The notes beneath the pieces were generated by a model, which saw only the letters and a program-made list of their open reading frames with translations, ran no database searches and was not told the DNA's origin. A program made the translations under genes and the position numbers. From assembly GCA_937858825.1 (NCBI GenBank), contig CALMAI010000013.1, positions 1 through 41,233 of the forward strand: a stretch of DNA of 41,233 nucleotides. Reading direction: 5' to 3'. Of this stretch, positions 23,127 through 31,997 are shown piece by piece (position 1 is the first letter of the stretch; the number at the start of each line of letters is the position of its first letter). Origin of the DNA: an uncultured Candidatus Peregrinibacteria bacterium (GTDB taxonomy: Bacteria; Patescibacteriota; Gracilibacteria; UBA1369).

Positions 23127-25661
23127 ATGAAGAAAACTTTTTTTCGACAACTTATTTTCTTTTCACTCCTGCTTTGCCTTTTTGGTGGACAGCAGAAAGC
23201 TGACGCGCGAATCCTTTTTCAGGATGATGATTTCAGTGATGTTGAGTCAGATGGGATTATTATCGATGCGATTGGTGATGCGGGCGGAGATATTATCATT
23301 CAATTTGGGAGCCTCATTGGTGAAACGCTCAGCTGGAGCGCCGGCAATAACCGGTTTGAATTGAGCGATGATCTGGACCTCACCAATAACCAGCTCACCA
23401 CTGCACGCCTGGAAAATGTCACATCTCTGCCAGGTGGAGGCGCAGGGCTTGGCGCAGGAGGAATTGGACGAGTAGTAGAACTCACGGTAACAGACAGCAC
23501 GGCGCCAGGATGTACGGTTTCACCCAACTGTACGCCCGGTACATATACATGGAATGGAACGAGCTGGAATGTCCTCAGTGGCGGAAGTCTGAGCAGTGGC
23601 GGATTCGCACAAACAGTAACCGTTGCAAAAAGTGGAGGAGACTTTACGTCGATTAAAGCAGCAGTGGACTCAATCACGGATGCGACAGCTCTCAAACGCT
23701 ACGTCGTCCAGGTTTATCCAGGAATTTATCCCGAAGCCCCAATTACGGTTCCGGACTATGTGAGTATCAAAGGTTTGGGAAATCTGAGTAACATCATCGT
23801 TGTTGCGGCTGTCCCAACAGGAACTCTGCTTGACGCCGGATCGAACACACTTATCGAAAACATTTCTTTAACAGGAGCCTCTGGCGCTGGTGGTATTTGC
23901 GGACGGGCCGATGGAGTGACAGCATTTGATTTTGTTCAGTTAGCCGATTGCGAAACAGGGATTTTGGCTACAGGAAGTTCAGCATCTGTCCGCGTATTAA
24001 ATGTTGCCGCCCAGACCGGAACCTTCACCGACATTGTAAAGTATGAAGGAGGAGCAACAGGAGGAATGAGTCAGTATGCCGTTACTGGTGCAACCGCAGA
24101 TAACGCGCTGGTTGTGAGCGGAAGTGGAACACAAATCGCAATCGCCAACGCGGCCATAAAAGCACCACTCGTCACCAACGGAATTTTTGTAAACGACAGT
24201 GCCAATGTTGAAATTGGAAATGTAACAGTGCAGTTCACAGGCAACGGGCTTCGCATTGGTCCAACAGGATCAAGTGTCGTCAACGGATCCGGAGGAGTTA
24301 TAACCAACAACCAAACCTACGACATCTTTTCTGAATCAACAACAAGCAGCATCTACTATTCAGGTGTCGTTGCCAATAAAAACATGTTCAACATCCCTGC
24401 GGCCATGACCAATGTCATCACATTTAACGACAACACTATTGATGACGAAGCTCTGAACGTCCTTGGTGAGCTCAATGTGGGAATCCCTGAAGAAGGACAA
24501 GAGTCGCTCTTCGGTGAAGGTGACAGTTATACCGATGGGATGCTTGTGTATGCCTATAACGGCAGCACTTATTCAGATGTAACAACTGCGGCACAAAGTG
24601 CAACCGGCTCAACATTCAGCTATCCGGGAACCGGTGTTAATAACGCGCTCTACATCTCAAGCGATCGTCAGGATAGCCTTGGAAACTATGTGAAATTTGG
24701 AGGATATCGATACCTCACAGCTGGAACAGCAGCCAGCGGAGGGGCTATTGTCCATGAATACTGGAATGGATCATCATGGACACCATTCAATGTTATGTGC
24801 CTCCACTCAACGCTCCTTTATCGCTACGATAACTCATGCCACATTCGAGCAAACAGCAATGAATACGCACTCTTCGACAACAACATGAAGTCAAACTGGA
24901 CCCTCAGCGATCCTCCTTCAACCGGAACAAATCGCTACTGGATCCGCATACGGATCACATCCTCCCTCAGCACGGCTCCCCTGTTCGAACAGTTCAAAAT
25001 CAACCCAAATTCCACCCAGATTAATAGTGCCGGTACTTTTACATTCCTTGGAGATTCCCGTTACCGGAAAACGTTTATAACCGGGCCAGAAATGCTCTTT
25101 TATGCGCAGGGATCAAACAGCCCCGACAACACATCATTTACCGTGGGGACATTCTTCTCATCGTTTACCATGGAAAGGGCGCAGTCAGCATTCACGGGAA
25201 ATTCGTACCAGATAGAAGAAACAACGGGGTCTATTGCCTTACCAAGAGGTATCGATACATCAAACCCGGTTACGGTCCGGATTTATTGGAAAAAATCGAA
25301 CAACAACGGAGGGAACGTACAGTGGCATCTGGATTACACACTCGCTGCCGCGCGAAACGTAGAAGCCGTAGATGGATCAAATATCCCAACAGCACCACGC
25401 GCCGCTGGAGAGGACATTGACTCAGATGTATCAATCACAACTATTGAAACAGTCCCAACAGGAAGCGGCATATCTGATGACGAAGTAATTCTTTCGGAAT
25501 TCACAACTCCAATAGACATCAATGGCTACTATGAAGGGGATCCCCTTTATATTCGTCTCTATCGCGATGCCGCCGACAGTGACGATACATATACATCTGA
25601 CGCAGTTATGGTCGGATTTGAAATGAGCGGTGTCTTCTGGACCCTTGGTGAAAAACTCTAA
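23127..25661 (+). CDS. Exported surface protein 3 with right-handed beta-helix
   Basis: This 844-residue secreted protein has a signal peptide (ending near ADA|RILFQ). The mature N-terminus RILFQDDDFSDVESDGIIID and the module IIIQFGSLIGETLSWSAGNNRFELSDDLDL match its paralogues; a two-Cys stretch (CTVSPNCTPGTYTWNG) follows. From about residue 165 comes a pectin-lyase-like parallel beta-helix (VTVAKSGGDFTSIKAAVDSI and VQVYPGIYPEAPITVPDYVSIKG), resembling pectinesterase-type N-termini, lasting to about 430. The C-terminal 400 residues are beta-rich (YRYLTAG, EYWNGSSWTPFN, RYWIRIRITS) and resemble carbohydrate- or fibre-tip-like domains, but I cannot name the family. Possible role: glycan binding or a structural spike. 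No catalytic residues can be assigned. The next gene follows after four bases. Confidence 0.88.
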   Translation: MKKTFFRQLIFFSLLLCLFGGQQKADARILFQDDDFSDVESDGIIIDAIGDAGGDIIIQFGSLIGETLSWSAGNNRFELSDDLDLTNNQLTTARLENVTSLPGGGAGLGAGGIGRVVELTVTDSTAPGCTVSPNCTPGTYTWNGTSWNVLSGGSLSSGGFAQTVTVAKSGGDFTSIKAAVDSITDATALKRYVVQVYPGIYPEAPITVPDYVSIKGLGNLSNIIVVAAVPTGTLLDAGSNTLIENISLTGASGAGGICGRADGVTAFDFVQLADCETGILATGSSASVRVLNVAAQTGTFTDIVKYEGGATGGMSQYAVTGATADNALVVSGSGTQIAIANAAIKAPLVTNGIFVNDSANVEIGNVTVQFTGNGLRIGPTGSSVVNGSGGVITNNQTYDIFSESTTSSIYYSGVVANKNMFNIPAAMTNVITFNDNTIDDEALNVLGELNVGIPEEGQESLFGEGDSYTDGMLVYAYNGSTYSDVTTAAQSATGSTFSYPGTGVNNALYISSDRQDSLGNYVKFGGYRYLTAGTAASGGAIVHEYWNGSSWTPFNVMCLHSTLLYRYDNSCHIRANSNEYALFDNNMKSNWTLSDPPSTGTNRYWIRIRITSSLSTAPLFEQFKINPNSTQINSAGTFTFLGDSRYRKTFITGPEMLFYAQGSNSPDNTSFTVGTFFSSFTMERAQSAFTGNSYQIEETTGSIALPRGIDTSNPVTVRIYWKKSNNNGGNVQWHLDYTLAAARNVEAVDGSNIPTAPRAAGEDIDSDVSITTIETVPTGSGISDDEVILSEFTTPIDINGYYEGDPLYIRLYRDAADSDDTYTSDAVMVGFEMSGVFWTLGEKL

Positions 25662-25665
25662 AACT

Positions 25666-26964
25666 ATGAAAAATCTTTTCAAAACAACAATTTGTACGGT
25701 CTTCATAGTTTTGTTTGCAGTAACAGCAAACGCCGAAAGTTATATATCTTCGGTGTTTTTAATATTGGATGATGGAGGCCCGATAACCACGACTCAAACT
25801 ATCCGGTTAAGTCTTTGGGATGACGGTAGAATCGAAAGTGGAGACGTGAGTTCCGGTGTTATTAATACCGGTGCTGCCACTTATGGTGGATTCCAGGTTG
25901 AGCTAACACTCACGCCAGATTCAGTTGGACGATTACTCATACCATTTGGTGATATCGCCAGCTTCCCCGAACTCACACCAAACAATCAGTTTATGATGAT
26001 TGAGTACAAAGACGATGGTGATCCGGTAACATCATATGTTCTCTACAATGACACCTACATCAATGGAACAACGCTTGATCGTTTCCCATTGCTAGAAAAC
26101 GGAGTTTCAATATCTCAAGAGTTGTACACCAATAACGCAACAGACGCCGACACATTCACGCTCGACAAAGATAATAATGGGACAGATATTGCCATCCAGT
26201 TCGGGGAAACATTGGCAGAATCTATTACCTGGAGCTCCACCAACACCCGTTTCGAAATTTCTGACGATACACGGATTGAAGGGAACCTGGCAGTTGTAGG
26301 GCAGGGATTTATAGCCGATGACCATACCGCTGCTCTCAGTCCGGGAATTCTGAACCTTGGACGAAACGGCAGTAACTGGGAATCTTTGCAGTGGGACATT
26401 GCCTCAGGCCGATTCGACTTTTCAGATGACCTTAATGTCAATGGCGGTATTGAAGTGGCAAGCGATATCGACTTCAATCTCAATGAATCAATAGAACTGA
26501 GAGTTGAAAACCTTGCCTCAGCGCCAACCTGCGACGGAAGTTCAATTGGACGCGTCTATCAAAACACTACCGATGGAAACACCTATGCTTGTGATGGAAG
26601 CAGTTTCCAGATACTCAATAACGCTAACAGCACGCACTACCACAACGGATCTTTGGCAAACAACATTGTTACCGCAACAGTTACGAATGAGGCTACCGAT
26701 GGGGAAAACACAACATTGTATCTCACCGACGATGGAACAGTCAGTGGGAATCTCCTCTTTTCATCGGTCTATCATGTCTCAGCAGAAGCATCAGAGATCC
26801 AAACACTCGCAGAAGCTCCTGTCATGGCAGGCTATTCATACAATGCCGGGACTGGTCTGCTAACAATCAAATTCCTCGAAAGCGCGGGGATTCTCTTGGG
26901 AGGGCAGGGATTGGAAGCCGAAGAAGCATCGACCCCAATCACTATTTTCGTCATAGGAACGTAA
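25666..26964 (+). CDS. Exported modular surface protein 4
   Basis: This 432-residue secreted protein starts with a clear signal peptide (FKTTICTVFIVLFAVTANA|ES). Residues 25-135 form the same beta-rich domain as in surface protein 1 (LDDGGPITTTQTIRLSLWDDG). Two copies of the surface module follow: IAIQFGETLAESITWS with TRFEISDDTRIEGNL, and LNLGRNGSNWESLQWD with GRFDFSDDLNVNGGI. A two-Cys module (TCDGSSIGRVYQNTTDGN, YACDGSSFQIL) precedes a C-terminal domain of about 110 residues (TVTNEATDGENTTLYLTDDG). I chose ATG 25666, four bases after the preceding stop, because it gives a proper signal peptide; it is probably cotranscribed with surface protein 3. Confidence 0.87.
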   Translation: MKNLFKTTICTVFIVLFAVTANAESYISSVFLILDDGGPITTTQTIRLSLWDDGRIESGDVSSGVINTGAATYGGFQVELTLTPDSVGRLLIPFGDIASFPELTPNNQFMMIEYKDDGDPVTSYVLYNDTYINGTTLDRFPLLENGVSISQELYTNNATDADTFTLDKDNNGTDIAIQFGETLAESITWSSTNTRFEISDDTRIEGNLAVVGQGFIADDHTAALSPGILNLGRNGSNWESLQWDIASGRFDFSDDLNVNGGIEVASDIDFNLNESIELRVENLASAPTCDGSSIGRVYQNTTDGNTYACDGSSFQILNNANSTHYHNGSLANNIVTATVTNEATDGENTTLYLTDDGTVSGNLLFSSVYHVSAEASEIQTLAEAPVMAGYSYNAGTGLLTIKFLESAGILLGGQGLEAEEASTPITIFVIGT

Positions 26965-27023
26965 AAGACAACATAGAGCTACAATAGTCAACTCTAAATG
27001 GGTCTTTCATAGAACACTGAAAG

Positions 27024-27053
27024 CATTCTTTCGTGAAAAAGAATGAAATTTTT
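27024..27053 (+). terminator. Probable terminator after surface protein 4
   Basis: Perfect eight-base arms CATTCTTT (27024-27031) and AAAGAATG (27038-27045) flank a six-base loop, followed by AAA and five T. The stem is AT-rich, so efficiency is uncertain. Confidence 0.5.
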
Positions 27054-27061
27054 GATATAAT
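27053..27061 (+). promoter_or_regulatory. Extended -10 promoter of surface protein 5
   Basis: TGATATAAT gives a predicted start near 27068. A Shine-Dalgarno-like GGAGAGGG (27086-27093) precedes the ATG at 27096, unusual for this window. An eight-base direct repeat TCATGACA occurs at 27074 and 27094, the second over the start codon. Confidence 0.6.
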
Positions 27062-27095
27062 TTTATGATAAAATCATGACACTTTGGAGAGGGTC

Positions 27096-29816
27096 ATGAC
27101 AGTCATAAAAAGCAGCTTCAATAAAATGAAAAGAATAAACATACTAGCGACACTGGGAATAGCATGGCTGCTTTCAGCGGGAACATACTTCCATCAAACA
27201 AACGCTGCCATCCTTTTTCAGCAAGATTCGTTTGCAGATGTTGGATCAGAAGGGCTGGTCCTCGACTTTTTGGATCAGGCAACCGGAAACATCACCATCC
27301 AGTTTGGAAGTACACTGGGAGAGTTTATCCAATGGAATGCGACAGATCTGCGATTTGAAATAAGCGATGACATTGATCTCAACAGTAACCAAATTGTTGA
27401 AGCCCGTGTGGAAAATGTTACAGCCATGCCTGGAGGAGCTCTTGGGCTGGGAGTTGGTGGAACAGGACGAATCGTGCAGCTCACTGCTGTTGATTCTATC
27501 GCACCAGGATGTACAGGCCCAAACTGTCAGCCTGGAACCTATGCCTGGAGCGGAACCACGTGGATTGGATTGACCGGAACAACCAACGTTTCTAACGCTA
27601 CAAAGGTGGTAACCGTTGGGCCAGTTGGCCGTGACTACACCACCATTGCCGACGCAGCAACCTACCTCAATACTGTGTCAGCCGGAATCATGCTGGTAGA
27701 CCCTGGAACATTTTCCATAACAACAGCAATCGACCTGGAAAACATTGAAATCGTTGGAAAAGGAAACAACCTCACAACAATAGATATTTCAGGAGCAGGA
27801 AGCCTTCAAATCATTAACAGCGCTTTCAAAGACCTCACCATCGATGTCGACAGCGGCATTGCAGCTACAAGTGGCCTGGATGTGCAGCAAAACGGCTCAT
27901 ACGACAGCGCCATTAACTTTCAACGCGTAGATTTCGTTGTTGGAAGCGGAAAAGTAGCAATCGACAGCACTGCCGGAACGCCACCGGTCACAGACATCGA
28001 TTTTATCAACAGTACCCAAAGTGGCGGAGCAGGAAATCTCCTTCTGCCAGTCTCTTCATCCGGACTCCGCAACACCTCAACCATTCTGGTAGACGACCAA
28101 CTTTGGGTAAATCCACTCAGAATCGCTGACTGGGATGTCACCATTATTGGTGGAGGAAACGTTCTCACATCGGGAACGATTTCAACCGTTCCCGACAGAA
28201 CCATTTACGTATCGCCGGGAATGAACATTCAGGGCGCAATCGACAGCCTTGGATCAAGCGGAGGAACGATTAAACTCCTCATTGGGACCCACAGCATCAC
28301 CGCTCCGCTTATCATTACTTCAAACGACATTACGCTGGTTGGAGAAGGATCAGGAACAATCCTCTCCACTACATCAGGATCATGGACAGGAGGAACAGGC
28401 GAAAACAACGCCACCATTCAGGTTGGAGTGGCAAACGGAACAGCTCCGGTCAGCAACATCACCATCCAGAATTTTCAGATGGAGGTTGGAGCAAACACAC
28501 ACGGAATTTCTATCAATGGAGGATCGGAAAACAAAGTCATGGACATGGTCGTAACATCTACAGGAGCCAAAACATCAACGCATACAGCCATTGTCTTTAC
28601 CGATGGATCCGCAACCATTGGGGAACGATTCACGGCAACAAGAAACATCATCAACAACAGTGCCCCTGCCAACCGCTGGGTGGATGGAATCCATTTTGAC
28701 GGAAACGCTGATTTTGCCGGCCAGCTCTTCGGTTATGGAAATGGAATCCAGGACAGTATTATCTCCGAAAACATCGTTTCCGAAGCAGCAGAAACCTCAT
28801 ACGCGTTTTCACAGGTCTCTGCCTCTTCAGTCTTTTCAAACCGTGCCCGGAATCTGGCCTTTTCGCCAACAGCTTTTGGTATGTTCTTCAACGATTGTGC
28901 CGATGTGATAATCATTAATAATACTGTGGAAGGCGCGAACGCAACAGCAACAGGAATTTCACTATTCGACAATGTGGACAACACCAGCGTTATTGGGAAT
29001 GCTGTACGCGGAGGACCATCAAGTTTCAGCATCGGTATAGCGAATAATGCTGCAACAAACGCCGGAAATATTATTGCCGACAACCAGTTTTCAAGCGTCA
29101 CGACAACCATTGTGGATGCCGGAACCAACGCCAAACTGGAAACCAACCACGACAGAAAGGGGGGATCGCACGGAGGAACATTCGGGATTAACGCCGCCAC
29201 AAACCTCACCTTTATCAACGTTGATTCAACCGCTGGAGCCGCTATCTGGATGGCTGTTGACTATCGATTTGCCGTCTCCACTCCACCAGCAACCTGCAAC
29301 GCTTCATTCGCGGGACAAACATTTATGGACACCGACTCAGGAATCGTCTACGTCTGTGACACCAGCAACGGCCGCAACAAATGGCTTTCAACACAGGACA
29401 ACGTCATTTTTGGAGAACAGACCGGAAACTGCGGAGCCGGAGACAGTCCAGGCAATGAAGATGGGTGTGCCGTTGACTGGGGAAGTTCACTGGGGCCAGA
29501 CAATGCCAATGACGTCGGATTTTACATTCCTCATGACATCACTGTTACAGGGTTCGGATTTTCCGCCGATAACGACTCATGCTTCTTCGGCTCATTCGAT
29601 GTAGAAGTCTGGTCAACGGGAAGCAGCAGCGACGACAATAACTATAGTTTCGACACCAACATTGCTACCGGACTCACCGGACAAGCGCACAATGCCAATA
29701 ATCTCAATATTGATATAGACGGAGGGCAATACATTCTTTGGGGTATCGATAACAATTGTACCCAAACAATCGATGACTGGAATGTAGTTCTCTACTACCG
29801 AACTCACCACACATAA
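27096..29816 (+). CDS. Exported surface protein 5 with right-handed beta-helix
   Basis: This 906-residue secreted protein, the largest of the set, has a signal peptide ending near QTNA|AILFQ. The mature start AILFQQDSFADVGSEGLVLD and the module ITIQFGSTLGEFIQW ... LRFEISDDIDLNSNQIVEARVENVT match surface protein 3 closely. A beta-helix follows from about residue 165 to 710, in two blocks each opened by a pectate-lyase-like start (VVTVGPVGRDYTTIADAATYL and IYVSPGMNIQGAIDSLGSSGG), with Asn ladders (IIINNTVEGANATATGISLFDNVDNTSVIGN) as in NosD/CASH repeats. A two-Cys module (TCNASFAGQTFMDTDSGIVYVC) and a Cys-containing C-terminal beta domain end the protein. ATG 27096 is preferred to TTG 27084 because of the GGAG upstream. 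No enzyme motif is certain. Confidence 0.89.
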   Translation: MTVIKSSFNKMKRINILATLGIAWLLSAGTYFHQTNAAILFQQDSFADVGSEGLVLDFLDQATGNITIQFGSTLGEFIQWNATDLRFEISDDIDLNSNQIVEARVENVTAMPGGALGLGVGGTGRIVQLTAVDSIAPGCTGPNCQPGTYAWSGTTWIGLTGTTNVSNATKVVTVGPVGRDYTTIADAATYLNTVSAGIMLVDPGTFSITTAIDLENIEIVGKGNNLTTIDISGAGSLQIINSAFKDLTIDVDSGIAATSGLDVQQNGSYDSAINFQRVDFVVGSGKVAIDSTAGTPPVTDIDFINSTQSGGAGNLLLPVSSSGLRNTSTILVDDQLWVNPLRIADWDVTIIGGGNVLTSGTISTVPDRTIYVSPGMNIQGAIDSLGSSGGTIKLLIGTHSITAPLIITSNDITLVGEGSGTILSTTSGSWTGGTGENNATIQVGVANGTAPVSNITIQNFQMEVGANTHGISINGGSENKVMDMVVTSTGAKTSTHTAIVFTDGSATIGERFTATRNIINNSAPANRWVDGIHFDGNADFAGQLFGYGNGIQDSIISENIVSEAAETSYAFSQVSASSVFSNRARNLAFSPTAFGMFFNDCADVIIINNTVEGANATATGISLFDNVDNTSVIGNAVRGGPSSFSIGIANNAATNAGNIIADNQFSSVTTTIVDAGTNAKLETNHDRKGGSHGGTFGINAATNLTFINVDSTAGAAIWMAVDYRFAVSTPPATCNASFAGQTFMDTDSGIVYVCDTSNGRNKWLSTQDNVIFGEQTGNCGAGDSPGNEDGCAVDWGSSLGPDNANDVGFYIPHDITVTGFGFSADNDSCFFGSFDVEVWSTGSSSDDNNYSFDTNIATGLTGQAHNANNLNIDIDGGQYILWGIDNNCTQTIDDWNVVLYYRTHHT

Positions 29817-29864
29817 TCATCATGATGAAGAATCCGAATACTGGCTTTTTGAAACAGCATTGAG

Positions 29865-29870
29865 TATAAT
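29865..29870 (+). promoter_or_regulatory. Probable -10 element for the SLH gene pair
   Basis: A perfect TATAAT lies 35 bases before ATG 29906. The -35 is unclear. AAGGA at 29888-29892 is a distant Shine-Dalgarno candidate. Confidence 0.45.
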
Positions 29871-29905
29871 AGGTTATACGTTAGTGCAAGGAATAACTTT
29901 TTTAT

Positions 29906-30889
29906 ATGAGAAAAGCTATCAGTATTATCACCAGTGCTCTTTTTGCGGTGGGAACCATGGTTCCGGCTGCGTTAGCGTTTCCTGATGTACCAAAAACACA
30001 CGAAAACTACCTTGCTATCGAATTTTTAAACCAGTCAGGAGTTGTAAGCGGATACGAAGATGGCACATACAAGCCGAATCAGCTCGTGAACAGAGTGGAA
30101 GCTCTGAAGGTTATTTTAGAAGGGAACAACATAGAAATTTCCAGCGAATTTGGAGCAATTCCATTTTCTGATGTCCAGACAGGTGATTGGTTCACGCAAT
30201 ACGTTATGACCGCAAAAGGACTGGGTATTGTTGATGGAAATCCGGATGGAACCTTTGCTCCAGGCCGAGATGTCGCCAAGGCGGAATTTTTAAAGATGCT
30301 TTTAAATACCAATGGATTCAAAACCGAAAAATGGGAAGGCGCTCAAATTTTTGCTGATGTCCCAGCCGATCAATGGTACACCCCGTTCATGAACTACTCA
30401 GGTCAGGCAGGTCTTGTAACAAAAGACGCCAACAATAACCTCTATCCTGCTGCCGCACTCAATCGTGGAGAGGTTGCAGAAATTATGTACATGCTCAGCA
30501 TTATTCTAAGTGGAAACAACACACAATTCCTGATCACTCAGGCAGAAAAACAGATGGCACAGATCGATATCTACGTTGGTGACAACAATCCTCTCGCTGC
30601 CAAGAGAGCATCCGAGCTGGCCGTAGACATGACACAGCAGGCATACAAAAATCTACCGGAAGATAACGTTGTTCTTGGAGCAGCCAAGATTGCCCGGGCC
30701 TACGATTTTGTTATGAACGCCTATCTTTTCGCGATCCAGCAAAACTGGGCGGAAGTAGAAAACTGGTCCAACCAGGCTATTGCAAAATCCACCGAAGCCT
30801 GGGAAGTAAATGACGAACTCCAGCCAATCGCCAAACACATTAAAGATCGCGCTAACGAAATAATGGCGCAAATTCCAAGTGGCAGCTAG
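29906..30889 (+). CDS. SLH-domain protein with helical C-terminal half (A)
   Basis: This 327-residue exported protein has a signal peptide (ALFAVGTMVPAALA|FPDV) and then three S-layer-homology domains: FPDVPKTHENYLAIEFLNQSGVVSGY with DGTYKPNQLVNRVEA, FSDVQTGDWFTQYVMTAKGLGIVDG with DGTFAPGRDVAKAEF, and FADVPADQWYTPFMNYSGQAGLV with NRGEV. SLH domains bind secondary wall polymers and tether proteins to the cell surface. The remaining 130 residues look wholly alpha-helical, TPR-like in spacing (AKIARAYDFVMNAYLFAIQQNWAEVENW). The next gene has the same layout and starts 14 bases later, so the two are a tandem duplication in one transcript. Confidence 0.92.
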   Translation: MRKAISIITSALFAVGTMVPAALAFPDVPKTHENYLAIEFLNQSGVVSGYEDGTYKPNQLVNRVEALKVILEGNNIEISSEFGAIPFSDVQTGDWFTQYVMTAKGLGIVDGNPDGTFAPGRDVAKAEFLKMLLNTNGFKTEKWEGAQIFADVPADQWYTPFMNYSGQAGLVTKDANNNLYPAAALNRGEVAEIMYMLSIILSGNNTQFLITQAEKQMAQIDIYVGDNNPLAAKRASELAVDMTQQAYKNLPEDNVVLGAAKIARAYDFVMNAYLFAIQQNWAEVENWSNQAIAKSTEAWEVNDELQPIAKHIKDRANEIMAQIPSGS

Positions 30890-30903
30890 CTCAGGCTCAG
30901 TAA

Positions 30904-31911
30904 ATGAAACAAAAATTTTTGACCGCCATCATAGCGCTCGCAGTAGTGGTTGGAACAGGAGTTTCAGCCCCATTGCATCAGGTTGCACACGCTCAAACGT
31001 TCAGCGACGTTCCATCGACCAATCTGTACTACAGCTCTATAGAAGCCCTTGTAGCGAGCGGAGTTCTTCAGGGATACCCAGATGGAACATTTAAGCCGAA
31101 TCAGCCTGTAAACCGCGCAGAAGCTATTAAAATGGTCCTCACAGGTATCGGGGACAAGCCCTCCAATGGACTCTATAACACCGGATTCACAGACGTCCCA
31201 CTCGATGTCTGGTACGCCGGGTACGTTTTTGAAGGAGCACTCAAAGGAATCATCCACGGAAACCCGGACGGAACCTTTGCCGGAGCCAGAACCGTCAATA
31301 AAGCAGAGTTTCTGAAAATGACAGAGCAGGCATTCCAGGTGGATCTCTCTCCATACCAAAATATCACAGGAAATATTGCTGCCGATGTACCGGCGGGCAC
31401 ATGGTTCACGCCTTACGTAGGGTATGCTAAAGCGGTTGGATTAATCTACGCGACCGTAGAGGACACACTCTCCCCGGAAAAGCTTCTCACGCGTGGGGAA
31501 TGTGCTCAAATCCTCCACAAAATGATGTACGTAAAACAGGGGGGATATGTTCAGGAACGTCTCTCTATGGCCGAAGCGAGCATTATAGATGCTCTTTTAA
31601 AAGTCTACAGGAACGATATTGATGGAGCTGTCGCGCAGGCGGGTGTGGCACTGGAAAGAAGCGAAGAGGCACTCAACATCAACCCAGAATCAGAAACTGT
31701 CCAGGCAACACATCTACTGGCACAGGCATTTCAAAAACTCTTTCAGGCCTATAAAGCCGGAACCTTACAAAGTTACGCGCATGTCGTTCTTTATGTAAAC
31801 GAAGCCAAATCTTTAGCCGACCAGGCAGTTGAAGTGAGCAGTTCAGCACAATACTTTGCCACGCAGGTACATGAGCATGGAGATAGTCTTTTGAGCCAGG
31901 TGAAAATCTAA
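30904..31911 (+). CDS. SLH-domain protein with helical C-terminal half (B)
   Basis: This 335-residue exported protein is a diverged paralogue of the preceding gene. A signal peptide (ALAVVVGTGVSAPLHQVAHA) precedes three SLH domains: FSDVPSTNLYYSSIEALVASGVLQGY with DGTFKPNQPVNRAEA, FTDVPLDVWYAGYVFEGALKGIIHG with DGTFAGARTVNKAEF, and ADVPAGTWFTPYVGYAKAVGLI with TRGEC. A helical C-terminal region follows (MAEASIIDALLKVYRNDIDGAV, LLAQAFQKLFQAYKAG). It would be held non-covalently on the cell wall. The two proteins may form a base for the larger surface proteins encoded just upstream; that is inference from position only. Confidence 0.92.
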   Translation: MKQKFLTAIIALAVVVGTGVSAPLHQVAHAQTFSDVPSTNLYYSSIEALVASGVLQGYPDGTFKPNQPVNRAEAIKMVLTGIGDKPSNGLYNTGFTDVPLDVWYAGYVFEGALKGIIHGNPDGTFAGARTVNKAEFLKMTEQAFQVDLSPYQNITGNIAADVPAGTWFTPYVGYAKAVGLIYATVEDTLSPEKLLTRGECAQILHKMMYVKQGGYVQERLSMAEASIIDALLKVYRNDIDGAVAQAGVALERSEEALNINPESETVQATHLLAQAFQKLFQAYKAGTLQSYAHVVLYVNEAKSLADQAVEVSSSAQYFATQVHEHGDSLLSQVKI

Positions 31912-31931
31912 AGCAGAAGAATACACTGCAA

Positions 31932-31960
31932 TTGGCCATATATAAAATATATGGTATAAT
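31932..31960 (+). promoter_or_regulatory. Promoter of the proline-rich anchored protein
   Basis: TTGGCC (31932-31937) and TATAAT (31955-31960) are 17 bases apart, and the -10 carries the TGG extension (31952-31954). ATG follows at 31998. Confidence 0.7.
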
Positions 31961-31997
31961 TTAGAGATATCCCTGAAGCCGAAAACAAAAACAAAAA

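Noticed and set aside
19717-29816. Prophage tail-fibre module
   Set aside because: The proteins resemble fibres, but each has a signal peptide and its neighbours are SLH and anchored proteins; no other phage gene is present.
29817-29828. Perfect 12-bp palindrome TCATCATGATGA after surface protein 5
   Set aside because: It is short, without a T tract and not near a promoter; likely chance.
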